This document shows positions 1 to 10,639 of a stretch of DNA of 64,000 bases, piece by piece. Under the pieces are notes generated by a model, which saw only the letters and a list, made by a program, of their open reading frames with translations, was not told where the DNA came from and searched no databases. The position numbers and the translations under genes are program-made. Origin of the DNA: Cristatella mucedo (Eukaryota > Bryozoa > Phylactolaemata > Cristatellidae); the NCBI GenBank assembly GCA_009760855.2, contig WPIO01000066.1, positions 1,917,001-1,981,000 of the forward strand, written 5' to 3'. Each line of letters opens with the position of its first letter. Within the stretch, counting starts at the first letter, position 1.

Positions 1-349
1 CGCTAGCTGCTTGAGTGCACTTGAGCGTATAGACAATTCGAATCGCTCGCGTAATCGAAGCCCGGAGAGCTCTTCGCCTGCCTCCACCGGCCGCTGAAAC
101 TGAGTCGCGTGGCCTTAATCTCGTCCCGCTGGTCGCTGGTCTAACCTCTGAGCTTGAGGTCACAGGCCTAAAACCAGAGGTCACGGATAATACCAGAGGT
201 CACGGATCCCTAATATTGGGGTCGCCGCTCTCTCCCCGATGTTGAGGTTGCAGATGCAATAAAAATAATAACAGCATCAATAACAAAAGACATTTGTATA
301 GCCCTCCAAGTGAACGGAATCTCGTTATAAGCTCGCAAACGTTTGCCGA
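1..349. other. No gene recognised
   Basis: I see no coding region here. The only structure noted is a 16-base direct repeat, at 173-188 and again at 192-207. Confidence 0.5.
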
Positions 350-929
350 AAAGGAATGCGACGCCTGCTGGCTCTAGCCTTCTCTCTCCGACGATCGGTA
401 CAGTGCCGCTCGCCGCCGCCGTGAAGCGCAGTTCTCCCGGTCCAGTTCGACGTCGACAGGCAGCGAACTCTTAACCTAGCGTGCCGCGGACGCGCCAGCA
501 GAGCTGGGGGCGGGCCCGGCCCGACGCGGCGCGGCGTGACGTCTCAGGCGCCGAGCCGGAGAGCTAGGCGGAGGAATTTTAACAGCGCTCGGCTGCTGCG
601 AGTCTCGTGTCGGCGGCGGCGGGGCATGGGGTCGTCGTCGCCGCCACAAGTCAGCGCCCAGCGCCGGGATCGGCGCCGATTACGCTCCGACTACGACTCT
701 CGGCGCCAGCCCGGCGGAGCTCGCTCGATCGCGCGAGCGCACGCGGAGCCGGTCAGCATGCGAGTCCGGTTAGCGGCAGCGTGCACATTGTCAGGTAGCA
801 CGCTCGGCGGCGGCGGCGCCGGTGAGCCTGCCTGCAGCTCGGCCGCCTGCAGACGGCGCCTGAGGGCGTGCCGAGAACCGATCGGCGCGCGTGATGGGTC
901 AATGGATGGCTGCTATTTATACGTAAATA
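350..929. other. GC-rich, CpG-rich patch without a supported gene
   Basis: This stretch is rich in CGG and GCG and reads open in more than one frame. That is expected of GC-rich DNA and is not evidence of a gene. It could be a CpG-rich promoter, but I see no TATA box, no convincing splice pair and no recognisable protein. It ends where LINE-A-derived sequence begins near 930. Confidence 0.35.
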
Positions 930-2130
930 TTACTCCCGACGCGTTACGCCATCATCTGATTTGACCGCATTTAAAAAGAAACTTGAAACGCATCTATTTA
1001 TCGCAACATTTGGTGGGTCCCTGTGATTCGACCTTTATGTGCTTAGCTTGCTGACAGTGTCTCGTATGTCAGTAAATGTCGGCGCCGCAGTCAAATCTGC
1101 CTACTTTCAGCTACATAACGTAACTAAAATTCGGGCTTGTTTAGACATGGACACAACATTTAAGTTGGTCCATGCATTTGTGAGATCCCGTCTTGACTTC
1201 TGTAGCCCACTGCTTGCTTGTCAACCGGCTTATGCAATCAGGCACTTACAGCTGGTGCAAACCTCTGCAGCCGGGCTTGTCTGTCGTGAGCATGGCAATT
1301 GCCACATCATACCACTTCTCGCCTACCTGCACTGGCTCCCAGTCAAGCTACTCATCGACTTCCAGGTTTAGTCGCAACCTTTTAGGTCCCTTCATTCTTT
1401 GACTTCAGCCTACCTATCAGATCTACTGCCCCACCAGTCTAAGCATTGTACCACCCGCTTTTCGGAATAAAACTGTTTACCTGTACTAATAATGCAATTG
1501 ATAAAGCGCCCTCAGAGAGCTCAATCTCTTTCTAGGCGCTTTACATTTGCTACAACTCGTACAAACCTCAAATCGTTTGGAGACCGTGCCTTTAGTTCAT
1601 ATGCTCCTAAAGCCTAGAATTCATTCTCGACTTGCTTCACGACATCCCCTGACTTGACCAAATTTAAAAATAAATTAAAAACGCGCCTATTTGTGTCGGT
1701 ATTCAGTGGGTCCATGTGATTCAACCTTTATGTGCTTATGCCTGTTGACACTGTGCAAGCAGCCACTAACCATACTTGCATGGTGACCCTGTGCACGTCA
1801 CCTTAACCACGTTATTTTGTTGTTTATTGAGCATGCTACCACTAAACATTCGATCATGCTTACTTTTCAGCGAATGTAAAGTGCTTAGAAAGAGATTTGA
1901 GTTCTCTGAGGGTGCTTTATAAAGTGTATCATTTATAATTATTATTAATGTGCATACTGCCACTAACCATACTTACATGCTCACTCTGTGCTTGTTACCC
2001 ATAAACACATTGTGCTTGTTACAATTGAGCATGCTATCACTAACCAGTCGATTGTGCTTCCTCTGCAGCAAATGTAAAGTGCCTAAAAAGCGATTAACTT
2101 CTCTGAGGGCGCTATATAAACTGTATAATT
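930..2130 (+). mobile_element. Cluster of broken LINE-A fragments
   Basis: Several sense-strand pieces of LINE-A lie together. 930-1030 matches the end of the reverse transcriptase ORF and start of the 3' UTR. 1075-1480 encodes a decayed C-terminal region with the family signature around SAYFQLHNV and ARLV-type residues. 1555-1760 continues that region. Two 3' tails ending in ATT-rich runs lie near 1860-1950 and 2040-2130. Frames are broken throughout, so none is active. The identification rests on similarity to the better copies at 46.2-47.6 and 54.3-57.8 kb. Confidence 0.8.
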
Positions 2131-2189
2131 ATAAACATTAGTAATAATAATAATAATGCACTTGATAAAGCGTCCTCAGAGAATTCAAT

Positions 2190-2345
2190 CTCTTTTCTAG
2201 CCGAGCTGGTTTGGTCCAGCGGTTAAGGTGATCAAGGTCTGGCTGAGGTTGTGGGCTCAAGCCCCGAGGCACATGTGAAGCGCCTGAATAGTGATTAAGT
2301 TCTCTTAGGGCGCTATACAAATGAGCTGTATATAGGCGCAATCGT
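2190..2345 (+). mobile_element. SINE-2 (tRNA-like head, LINE-A-like tail)
   Basis: The head carries an A-box-like TGGTCCAGCGGTTAAGG and a B-box-like GGCTCAAGCCC, as in RNA polymerase III promoters of tRNA-derived SINEs. The tail contains the shared hairpin, with arms AGCGCC at 2279-2284 and GGCGCT at 2309-2314. It then runs into AT-rich repeats. No protein is encoded. Confidence 0.75.
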
Positions 2346-2445
2346 ACTATTATTAATAATAATAATAATGCACTTGATAAGGCGCCCTCAGATAACTTAA
2401 TCTCTTTCTAGGCGCTTTACATTTGCTGCAAAGGGAAATTCAACA
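2340..2445 (-). mobile_element. LINE-A 3' tail fragment
   Basis: On the minus strand this is the last part of the LINE-A 3' UTR. It contains the hairpin AGCGCC / GGCGCC and an ATT-repeat end, the latter lying at about 2350-2368 on the plus strand. It is a heavily 5'-truncated copy with no coding sequence. Confidence 0.75.
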
Positions 2446-2454
2446 TTAACATTA

Positions 2455-2592
2455 CATAATTCATTTGTATAGCACCCTAAGAGAACTTAATCTCTATTCA
2501 GGCGCTTCGCATAGGCTCGAGCCCATGACCTCGGCTAGACCCTGGTCCGCGCGAGCACCCTAAACCACTGGGCCAAACCAGCAGCTCGGTGG
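2455..2592 (-). mobile_element. SINE-2
   Basis: A minus-strand SINE-2 with the tRNA-like head near 2530-2592 and the LINE-A-like tail hairpin near 2470-2510. Both A-box-like and B-box-like blocks are recognisable but diverged. It lies next to a LINE-A tail of the same orientation. Confidence 0.7.
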
Positions 2593-3440
2593 TTTTCATC
2601 GCTTACTGAAACCACCGCGACGAATTCGCGACGGTGGGCAGGCCGAGGGGGCGGGTTCTCGTCTTTCGTTCGCTTCGCAGGGATGGATCGGGGGGGGGGG
2701 GAGGCATCGACCCAGCGATCGCTGTACGCCACTAAGGGCGAGCGAGTCGGGGTCGGGGTCGGGGTCGGGGTCGAGTCGGGGTCGGGGTCGAGTCGGGGTC
2801 GGGTCGAGCGGTCGGGCGAGCGAGCTGCCGCCTCGGCGGCCGCGATCCGACGCCAGCGCATCGGGTCGGTCCTCTCGCCAGGCATCGCGTCATCGCGTCG
2901 AGCTGGAGGGGGGCGTGGAGAAGAGACGTGGCGGAGGGTGCGGCCCTGCGGCTCCCTTCGGCGTCTGCATTGCATCCGATGGTCCCGAGCCGAGTGTAGG
3001 GCCGAGTGTAGCGCAAGCCTAGATTTATTGGCCGACGGATGTCGTAGGAGTGACGCTCACTGGTCTAGTGTGCAGGGTGCGCCCATTCGACTGGAGGGTG
3101 ACGCTAGGCTATCGCCTGCTACTATCGGATTGCTCGCATCAACAACGCTTAGGCTCCAGGAAGTTGGCAGCCATTTAAATGCGAACGTCCTGCTGCAGGC
3201 TGTTCGGAAGCTACGTCATCCTGCAGGTTGCTTGGGAGGCGAGTCTCGAAGCCGACATGCGACGAATACCGGTGAAGCTACGATCGTTGGAATCGCGGCT
3301 AGCGACTGGTCGATGCAGCACTGACGCACTCCGACAGGAGCGGAGCAGAAACAAAGATCGCCAAAGCCGAGAGGTTACAGCTCTCACCTTCAACGATCGA
3401 GGTCAAGATTCTGGCCGTAGTCGACCGAAATCGTGGGCTG
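2593..3440. repeat. GC-rich stretch with G-run and (GGGTCG)n array
   Basis: It contains a G homopolymer at about 2690-2701 and an imperfect GGGTCG hexamer array at about 2741-2810, including GAGTCG variants. Both strands are open over part of it because of the composition. I do not support a gene here. Confidence 0.6.
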
Positions 3441-3779
3441 AGAAGCGCTTGAATAGAGATTCAGTTCCCTTAGGGCGCAGGGCAAATGCATTGCATTTTT
3501 TTTCGTAGCTCAGCGAAGGAATGTAACGGGCTTTCAGAAGCAGCAGCCGCGTCGCACGCCAGTTCTCGTAAGGCTCCGTAGCCTAGAGCAATAATCAGCA
3601 CAACTGCCAAGGCAGTAACTCCTCTGCCTATTACGTGGCTTCGGCTTTTAAGCAGCTCTGGCCATACGCGATTGCACACGCTGTCCATAGCCTTTATAAT
3701 TTAGGTAATGCGTCTAATTAATATCTATTAATTATTATTACTAATATTAAGCTTTTGCGCAGGCAGTCCTAGAATTCGG
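3441..3779. other. No gene; SINE-2 tail relic
   Basis: A fragment matching the SINE-2 tail (AAGCGCTTGAATAGAGATT type) lies at about 3445-3486 on the plus strand. The rest, including the AT-rich run near 3700-3750, holds nothing I recognise. Confidence 0.5.
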
Positions 3780-4262
3780 AACTCATACAAGTTTCGCAAA
3801 ATGACAGCTACTCACCGGCTGCTGACTATGGCTCAGCCTTTCCAGCCGTCCCGAGCTGCTATTTCCATGCTACTCGCTGCCTTAACTGCTCTCATGACTC
3901 TGCTATGCTTCTCACTTTCTCTTGTTGCCTGAGACGAAGTCTGTTGGCTACCGAGCCGTGATGGCACACTAGGTTAGGCGGTTTTCACGACCTCGGTCCC
4001 GAGGTCGTGGGGTCGATTCCTGCGGTGGGCGATCCTTTATCGCCACTGCAAGCGGTGGTGATAGCCATAAAGGCTCTTCTGTCGTTATACAAAAAGAGGC
4101 TGTTTAATCAGCCAGGATTTTCTTGTTTTTTTTACCGAATGCGTACCGAAAGTCGCTTAGTCTATAAGTGCGCTAGACAAAACTCTACTGCGTAGCACCC
4201 ACGTAGTCTTTGTGGCTTTGTGGAGTTACAGTGGGAGAAACGCACATGCATACACTACGTGC
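3780..4262 (+). mobile_element. LINE-B 3' fragment, split by a SINE-1
   Basis: 3780-3954 and 4133-4262 together match the last part of LINE-B, including the block reading TACCGAATGCGTACC and the 3' UTR motif near TTGTGGAGTTAC. The SINE-1 at 3955-4132 interrupts it between copies of TACCGA. The element is 5'-truncated and encodes no intact protein. Confidence 0.8.
3955..4132 (+). mobile_element. SINE-1 with 6-bp target duplication
   Basis: A tRNA-derived SINE. A-box-like TGGCACACTAGG lies near the start and a B-box-like GGGTCGATTCC follows the long palindrome CGACCTCGG/CCGAGGTCG. The body carries two further short hairpins (GGCGAT/ATCGCC and CCAC/GGTGG) and a T-rich 3' end. It is flanked by TACCGA at 3949-3954 and 4133-4138. 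It is inserted in the sense orientation within a LINE-B tail, so it is younger than that LINE-B copy. Confidence 0.88.
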
Positions 4263-4618
4263 AGACAGACATTATTACTCGTCGAGAAGATCTGTCCGTC
4301 CGTCGCTAGAGGAGTCAGCAGGGCACGCCTGCGTGGCTCGCTTGAATGGCGCTCCTCCAGGTATATATATATATATAGCGCTTCAGGTATGCGCGGGCCG
4401 CGAGCTTGCGCGTGCTTCGCACGAGCGCTCGTCCTGCAGGATCTCACGGGCGGCGGCGACTCAAGTCCTGAAAAGTCGTCCTGCGACGTCTCGCGACTCC
4501 AACGAAAAAAAAAAGTACCTCGCAAGAACCCTCAGAGTAAACGGTGGAAAGCAGAGCGTGCGCTCTTCGCGGTGTGTCAGCCAGGCGCAGCCTCGGTCGA
4601 AACCTCCGCCCCCCCTGC
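4263..4618. other. No gene recognised; short (TA)n
   Basis: A short TA run lies at about 4361-4377, followed by GC-rich sequence leading into repeat C. Reading frames here overlap on both strands and have no recognisable product. Confidence 0.45.
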
Positions 4619-4945
4619 GGGCGTGTGATCGCCGTCACGTGGTTCCGTCCCCCCCCAGCCGACGTTCTGTCCGCCCAACGGCGACGCTCCTTGCCGGCAC
4701 GTGACTCGTTCCTTGCCGCGCAATTCACTTTTCTGCCTGTGCGTCGGCCTGCACGCACGCTATCCACTCTCTTCTCTCTCCTAACGCCTCGTGCTCCGGA
4801 GCAGCACGCACGACGGCTGCTAGATCGTATAATACAGCCGTCGTCGACAACGCTTGTGGGGGCTTCGCTCTTCATCGCGCGACGCCATCGCGCGCCCGCG
4901 AGCCCCTACACCCCCACCACCAAAACGCACCGTGACTGGCCGCGA
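4619..4945 (+). repeat. Repeat C, copy 1 (GC-rich, about 330 bp)
   Basis: This block is clearly similar to 45331-45660 and to the complement of about 15880-16145. Shared landmarks in order are GCCGTCACGTGGTT, CTTGCCGGCA, TTCTGCCTGTGCG, a short CT-rich run, TGCTCCGGAGCAGCACG, ATAATACAGCCGTCGTCGAC and CTTGTGGGGGCTTCGCTC. The middle contains the palindrome GCTCCGGAGC. No terminal inverted repeats or coding capacity were recognised, so its class is unknown. Confidence 0.7.
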
Positions 4946-6239
4946 GGCGACTCGAGGCCTCAACTGGCGGCGCTCGCATAGGCGGGCGAAGCTTTCGGAG
5001 AGGTTATGGTGAGAAGTGAAAGTCACTCGTCCGCCTGAAGTGGCGGCAGTCGTGAGCGAATGGCGCCGAGATCCGGGTCACTTGAACCGCGGTTAGGTGA
5101 AGATTGAATGCCCTAGCGTGAGTTAGCAGTCCGTGCTGACATGCTGCGGCGAACTGGTCAGGGCTATACGAATAGTAACAACAATGATAATATATATTAT
5201 AATAATAAGAAGAATATTGATAACAAGAATAAGAATAATGATAATATATTTGGGGGGAACTAATCCGTAGATGCGTGTCTATAAATGGCGATGTGGATCC
5301 TGCTACGGACGCTATGCCGATAGAAGTAATTGCTACAGTCACGTGACTTTGATGGTGTACGAGCAAACTTCTTGCTATCGGCACCGTGCCCGTTGTCGAA
5401 CGTTCAACGCTGTAGTCAGTGGCAGTAAACCGAACAAACCGTTTTCCCCAGGCCCTAAACATTTTACTCTAAGCCGCGATCCCTAAAAAGCCGGCGCCGC
5501 CCGAGCCCGAGCCGCTCGGGCTGGCGTCCGTCGTCACGTCGCGTCGCTCTGGCAGATGCCCTCGCCGAGTGCATTGCTCGCGGAGTCGATCTCAGCGTCC
5601 CGTGCACTTCGGCTGAAAAAAATCTCTAATCGGCGTCAGCACATTTTCCAAGGAGAACTCTCCTGGAGGAGGCTCGAGGAGGCTGAGAAGCACGCGCATG
5701 CGCGCTGCGCCCCGGGCGGCGGTGCTTGCTGCGGGCGCTCACTTCTCATCTTTGCGACTGGACAATTGGCCGATCGGCTCTCACCGCGCGATCAACGATT
5801 TCTAGAAATTCGCGTAGTCAGCGCCTGTGATAAATAAACGGCGATCAGTTCGCCCAATCCCTAAACTCTCAATGCCTCGGCAAAATGTGACTCGCCAAGT
5901 GGCTAGCGGCGAGCGAAGGAGAACATGTCGGCTAGCTGTGGAGGAGACGCCGCCGGAAATTTAGCTCGAGCAGACGCAGCTCCAGACGACAGCTTAACGC
6001 TATCTATTTGGGGAGCTGAGATTAAGTGCAGTGCACAAGAAATGCGATGTCAGAGCCAGTGCCTGTGGCAACAGCACCCAATGCGGTCGTCTCATCGCCG
6101 CGGCGGCGGCCGCATCCGAACTTGGGTGAGATGCCACCGGGCGCCGCCAGGTAACGGTGTTAGCGTCTATAGGTCGGCCATTGTGGTATGCGATAGTTCA
6201 ATCTGGATACGTATCCGCACATGATCCTAGCTGCGGAAG
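4946..6239. other. No gene recognised
   Basis: It contains an AT-rich trinucleotide-like run at about 5165-5250 and a GC-rich stretch at about 5490-5760. Short frames exist but none resembles a known protein or shows paired splice signals that I trust. Confidence 0.45.
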
Positions 6240-6440
6240 CGGTCTGGTGAATAATGCATTCACAGCTCCTCAGAGTGCCCCTCACAACTCAGCGATTTAT
6301 CTCACTCTATCTCTTTTTGCTGCGTGAGATGAAGCCTGTTGGCTACCGTTTCCGAACTAAAACCCACTCAAGCCTTGGGTGTGCAATAGAAAACGATTCG
6401 ACGTATAGCCTACTTAGTCGTTGTGACTTTGTCGAATAAC
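6240..6440 (+). mobile_element. LINE-B 3' fragment (diverged)
   Basis: It matches the LINE-B 3' region, with the TGCGTGAGATGAAGCCTGTT block and CCGTTTCCGAACTAAAACCC in place of the usual TACCGAATGCGTACCGAAAG. It is older than the 7.2-9.0 kb copy, judging by its divergence. Confidence 0.65.
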
Positions 6441-7186
6441 AGACGAAGGAAGTTTATATAAAGTCAAATGGCCATGGAAGCGAACATCTAAAATATGAGT
6501 ACTCAACAACGGCCGACCCAAGGTGCCTATGATTGGCAGAGCGGGTCTATCATTCTAGCCATACATTAGGGTGCCGTTTGAGAAGACCGGTTGTATCGCC
6601 GTTTAATTCAGCGAATCTTGTAGACACCTAGGTCCGAGTGTCTGCAAGGCCGAATTCAGCTGATCAGCCTCTGAAGTTGCGTATGCTGGCTGAATAACCA
6701 TTTTATAATAATAAAATTATAGATACAACCACACAATGCAACCAAATAACTCTGTTCAGCCACTTTATAAATTCCAACAAGAAGGATTTCACGTGGGCTT
6801 TCGGAGCATGAACGCTCGCAGAGCACTAAAAAACTCGCAGGCCAATTCATTCGTGTGCATGTATGTACCTGCTCACATCGTGCCTACTGCTTGCGGATGT
6901 TACCACCAATTAATTGGCATTGTTTTGCACACAAAATCTGTAAAGTGCCTAGCAAGAGATTCAGTTCTCTGAGGGTGCTATACAAATGTATTATTATCAC
7001 AGTTATTGTTCGGACTACGCAAGAGATGCGAGGAAGACTTAATAATTGTAGTTTGTTCGCACAGCAGAGAGACAGCCGATGCCCAACACCGAAAGTTTAT
7101 TACTAACGCACGGAGCCGAAGAGCACATGGCTCCCCTCGGCCCCTGCTCTCACACGACTCCCAGTCCCTTGGTCGACTCCGATGAT
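6441..7186. other. No gene; LINE-A/SINE-2-type tail at 6930-7000
   Basis: The plus strand at 6930-7000 has the shared tail AGTGCC...GGTGCT with ACAAATGTATTATTAT, intermediate between LINE-A and SINE-2 tails. The remainder holds nothing recognised. Confidence 0.5.
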
Positions 7187-9024
7187 TCATCGACCACAAC
7201 CATGCACTGGCCGACCCTGATGGTGAATCCACCATCTGGCCACCAGCTGGTTCTCTGATGTTTCTGCCTGTGATGTGGCTGCCTTAATAAGGTCTAGCAA
7301 AAAGAGCTCGTCTCCTGAAGACCCTGTATCTTCATCTCTGTGGTCTTCACTTGCAGACCAACTTAGCCCTGCCATAACCTAGATTTTTAATGCTTCTTTG
7401 GGAAAAGGGGTCGTCCCCAAGTCCTTCAAATCGGCAATCGTTAGACCTATTCTTAAAAAGTCTGGATTAGACACAGAGGTCCTAGCAAACTATCGTCCAG
7501 TTTCCCTTCTTCCGTTCTTATAAAAGATTCTTGAAAAAATTGTTGCTAAGCAGCTAGTTGAACATATTGAAAATAATGGAATGTCAGAAACATTTCCATC
7601 AGGTTTCAAGAGGCAGCACTCAACTGAAACTGCTCTCCTCCGTGTTAACAATGACATTCTACGTGACAACGACGACGGGAATGTCACTGCCTTAGCTCTG
7701 CTAGATCTGTCTGCGGCCTTCGACACCATTGATCACGAAGTTCTGCTTGAACGATTGAGAACAACGATCGGTCTGGCAGACGAAGCACTGGCGTGGTTTA
7801 AATCATACTTGTCTGATCGTGTTCAATCCGTGTCGTGTGGGGATCAGGTCTCAGACATGAGAAGGGTCACCTGTGGAGTCCCTCAAGGGTATGTACTTGG
7901 TCCCTTGCTGTTCTCCATTTATACGCAACCTCTGGGAAAAGTGATTAAGGCCCATGGAATAGGATATCACTTCTATGCTGACGATACTGAGTTGTATTTG
8001 TCATTTAAACCGTCGGAATCTGCTGCAGCAACTGAGAAACTGAATGCTTGCCTTGCCGATATTCGATCCTGGATGTCGGAAAACTTCCTGAAATTGAATG
8101 ATGATACAACCGAACTGCTTCTCATCGGACACCCTAAGCGTGTGGCTGGATTAAAAGGCTTCGCTGTTCTAATAGGTGATGCTATTGTGCGACCTACACC
8201 ACGTGCTCTAATCTAGGTGTCGTGTTCGACAGCTGCCTCAATTTCAAAAGCTTCATTCAGAAGACTGCCTCTACAGCTAGCCATCACATCCGATCCCTAT
8301 CCAAGATTAGAAGCTGTCTCCCACAGTGGCTTGTAAAAAATTTAACTAGCTCTTTAGTTCTGTCTCGGCTTGATTATTGTAATTTCCTTTTGGCTGGGCT
8401 ACCAAAGAAAGCTATTATGCCACTACAGCGGACTATGAATATGGCTGCAAGGCTGGTCTTCAAGTCCCAGCGGTTTGAGCATGTGTCACCTTTGCTGGAA
8501 GAGCTAGGATGGTTGCCGGTTGAGCAAAGGATAGAGAGCAAAGTTCTTACGCTGACCCACAAGGCCCGCCACGCCTTGGCTCCTTCATACCTAGCTGAAC
8601 TGCTGCATCAGTTTCAGCCTGTTCGCGCCCTCAGGTCCTGTGTGGACAATAAATTAGCTGTCCCGTTCCTTCGCTTAAAGACTGTTGGCGACAGAAGCTT
8701 TAGCTCTGCAGGTCCTAGACTGTGGAACTCGCTTCCACAATTCTTACGCAACGACATCTACTCTCCAACTGCCGACTGTGGCACATCTTTTTCAGCGGTC
8801 CTGAGCTGCTACATCTATGCTACTCACTACCTCAACTGCTCTCCTGACTCTGCTATGCTTCCCACTTTCTCTTTGTTGCGTGAGACGAAGTCTGTTGGCT
8901 ACCGAATGCGTACCGAAAGCCGCTTAGGCCGTGAGTGCGCTATACAAAAACTCTCCTGCGTAACACCCACATGGTCTTTATGACTTTGTGGAGTTACTGA
9001 CGGAGATACATACATAGCTGGTCC
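7187..9024 (+). mobile_element. LINE-B retrotransposon, 5'-truncated, reverse transcriptase with breaks
   Basis: This is the best LINE-B copy. Translation runs from before the reverse transcriptase palm ([13 protein letters not shown], followed by an in-frame TAA at about 7519-7521) through ALLDLSAAFDTIDHEVLLER and GVPQGYVLGPLLF. It continues to the catalytic box FYADDTELYL near 7970-8000 and the C-terminal region. The frame shifts near 8216, where the C-terminal part (WLPVEQRI, PRLWNSLPQFL) continues to about 8983. An extra A near 8945-8950 shifts the last codons past the stop used by other copies. The 3' UTR forms a hairpin (GTAAC/GTTAC plus CCACA/TGTGG, 8960-8997) and ends in ACAT repeats. 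Family: L2/CR1-like, from motifs. It makes cDNA by target-primed reverse transcription when intact; this copy is defective. Confidence 0.9.
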
Positions 9025-9169
9025 ATGCCACATCAAAGGCGGACCACAGCTGTGCACCGGCCCCTCTCGGTGGTGCTTCAAACAGCTCACTAGTGGCTTA
9101 TCAGAGGAGCCTGCATACAATACATACATACGAACTACAATAATAATAATAACAAGAAGAATAACAATA

Positions 9170-9480
9170 ATAATAATACACTTGATAAAGCACCCTCAGA
9201 GAACTCAATCTCTTCTAGGCGTTTTACATTTGCTGCAAAGAAAACACGATCGAATGGTGAGTGGTATCATTCTTGATAAACAACAAGAATAACATGGTTA
9301 GGGGTGATATGCATGGGGTCAGCATGGAAGTGTGGTTAGTGGCAGAATACAACAGTACAGCACGCCTAAGCAAATAAAGGACGAAGTACAGGGATCCACT
9401 AAATGCTGTAATAAATAGGAGCGTTTTTAACTTATTTTTAAATGTGGTCAAATTAGGGGATTTCAGGGGACTTTTTGAAT
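9170..9480 (-). mobile_element. LINE-A 3' UTR and ORF end, truncated
   Basis: Minus-strand LINE-A starting with an ATT-type tail near 9140-9180 and reaching the last codons of the ORF (LTTFKNKLKTLLF type) near 9430-9480. The tail hairpin is slightly altered, with CACC opposite GGCG. No intact protein. Confidence 0.8.
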
Positions 9481-10165
9481 TTAGGCAAATCAGTACGCGT
9501 CGACCGATCAGATGCTCTGGCCTTAGAAGAGAAGGGTTTTCTGCATCTGAGAGGAGAACTGAAAGGCAGAGTGAGTGACAGATGTGTGACAGATCGATGT
9601 GACAGATCGATGTGAAGTCGATGCTCAGATTGATTCGAAGCAAGTGATGATTGATTAGAAGTGGCATTATGTGCACTTGTAGTAGTTCGGATACACAAGC
9701 CTAGCTGTCGAGTTTTGCAATATAAGCCTCTATCTGCACTGGCACGAAGGAAGGCGCGGTAGAATCGGCAAGTAGCCTATGGCTGAAGTGCAATCGTAAT
9801 GTCATGAATGCAAGCGAGTTTGTGGTTGCGGTATCTTTATCTAAACGAGCCCACGTTTTTGCCATCGTACGTAGAACGAGTTTGGCAGACTTTGCAGTGG
9901 AGCTGATGTGTCATCTAGTGAAGAGTTATTTTTGAAGTGGACACCCAGATAACTGGCAGAGCCAACCGGAGATATATGAGCCGACACCCTTTTTGGGAGT
10001 GAGGCTTTCAAATTTGTGACTAGAACTAGGTTAGCCCACAGCAGAGATCACTGCCTGCAATGAGCATGCATCATTTAAGTCTCAGCAAAAGTACACATTA
10101 GTTCCTGCAAGCTTTCAAGACACCTAAGAGAATTTGTCTTATCGTTCCTGTGTGCTTTGCGTCCC
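9481..10165. other. Mostly unrecognised; diverged LINE-A remnants
   Basis: Fragments such as the one near 9690-9720 (AAGCCTAGCTGTCGAGTTTTGCA) and 9830-9960 resemble antisense LINE-A coding sequence, but are badly diverged. No host gene is supported. Confidence 0.45.
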
Positions 10166-10359
10166 TACCTGTGAGCCGTGATGGCACACTAGGTAAGGCG
10201 GTTGCTTTCACGACCTCGGTCCCGAGGTCGTGGGTTCGATTCATGTGGTGGGCGATCCTTTATCGCCACTGCAAGCGGCGGTGATGGCCAGCCGTAAAGG
10301 CTCTTCTGTCGCTATACAAAAAGAGGCTGTTTAAGCAGCTAGGTTTATTTATTACCTGT
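10166..10359 (+). mobile_element. SINE-1 with 7-bp target duplication
   Basis: A SINE-1 body at 10173-10352 is flanked by TACCTGT at 10166-10172 and 10353-10359. The B-box reads GGTTCGATTC and the palindromic segment is intact. The 3' tail is TTTATTTAT. The exact target duplication shows a retrotransposition event and defines both ends of the family. Confidence 0.9.
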
Positions 10360-10639
10360 CTGTGGCTGGTGCTGGCCAGAGGCTCTACTAACCCTCGGGC
10401 CGTGAGTGCATTCGTGTTTTGTTTTGCATGCCTGTCGAAGATTGATGCTTGTGTGCTTTGGCGTGTCGGTCTAAGCATAGTACCCAGCAAGTCACCCACC
10501 CTTAGTTAGGATTCTGTCACAGCAAGTTGTACAGATTTGAGATTAAGTTCTCTTTGGGTACCATATAATTAACGTACTAGTATTATTGCTAAAAAGTAAA
10601 TAGGTTTTATCGTCATTACATTTGAGAAAACTTATTGCT

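Noticed and set aside
536-964. Protein-coding frame in the first GC-rich patch
   Set aside because: It has no ATG at its start, is Arg/Ser-rich low-complexity sequence, and its end runs into LINE-A sequence.
3955-4030. tRNA gene (A-box and B-box present)
   Set aside because: The same sequence recurs in many copies with a common non-tRNA body, a T-rich tail and target duplications, so it is a SINE head. The long palindrome does not fit a cloverleaf.
4362-4378. TATA box
   Set aside because: It is a TA dinucleotide run with no supported gene downstream.
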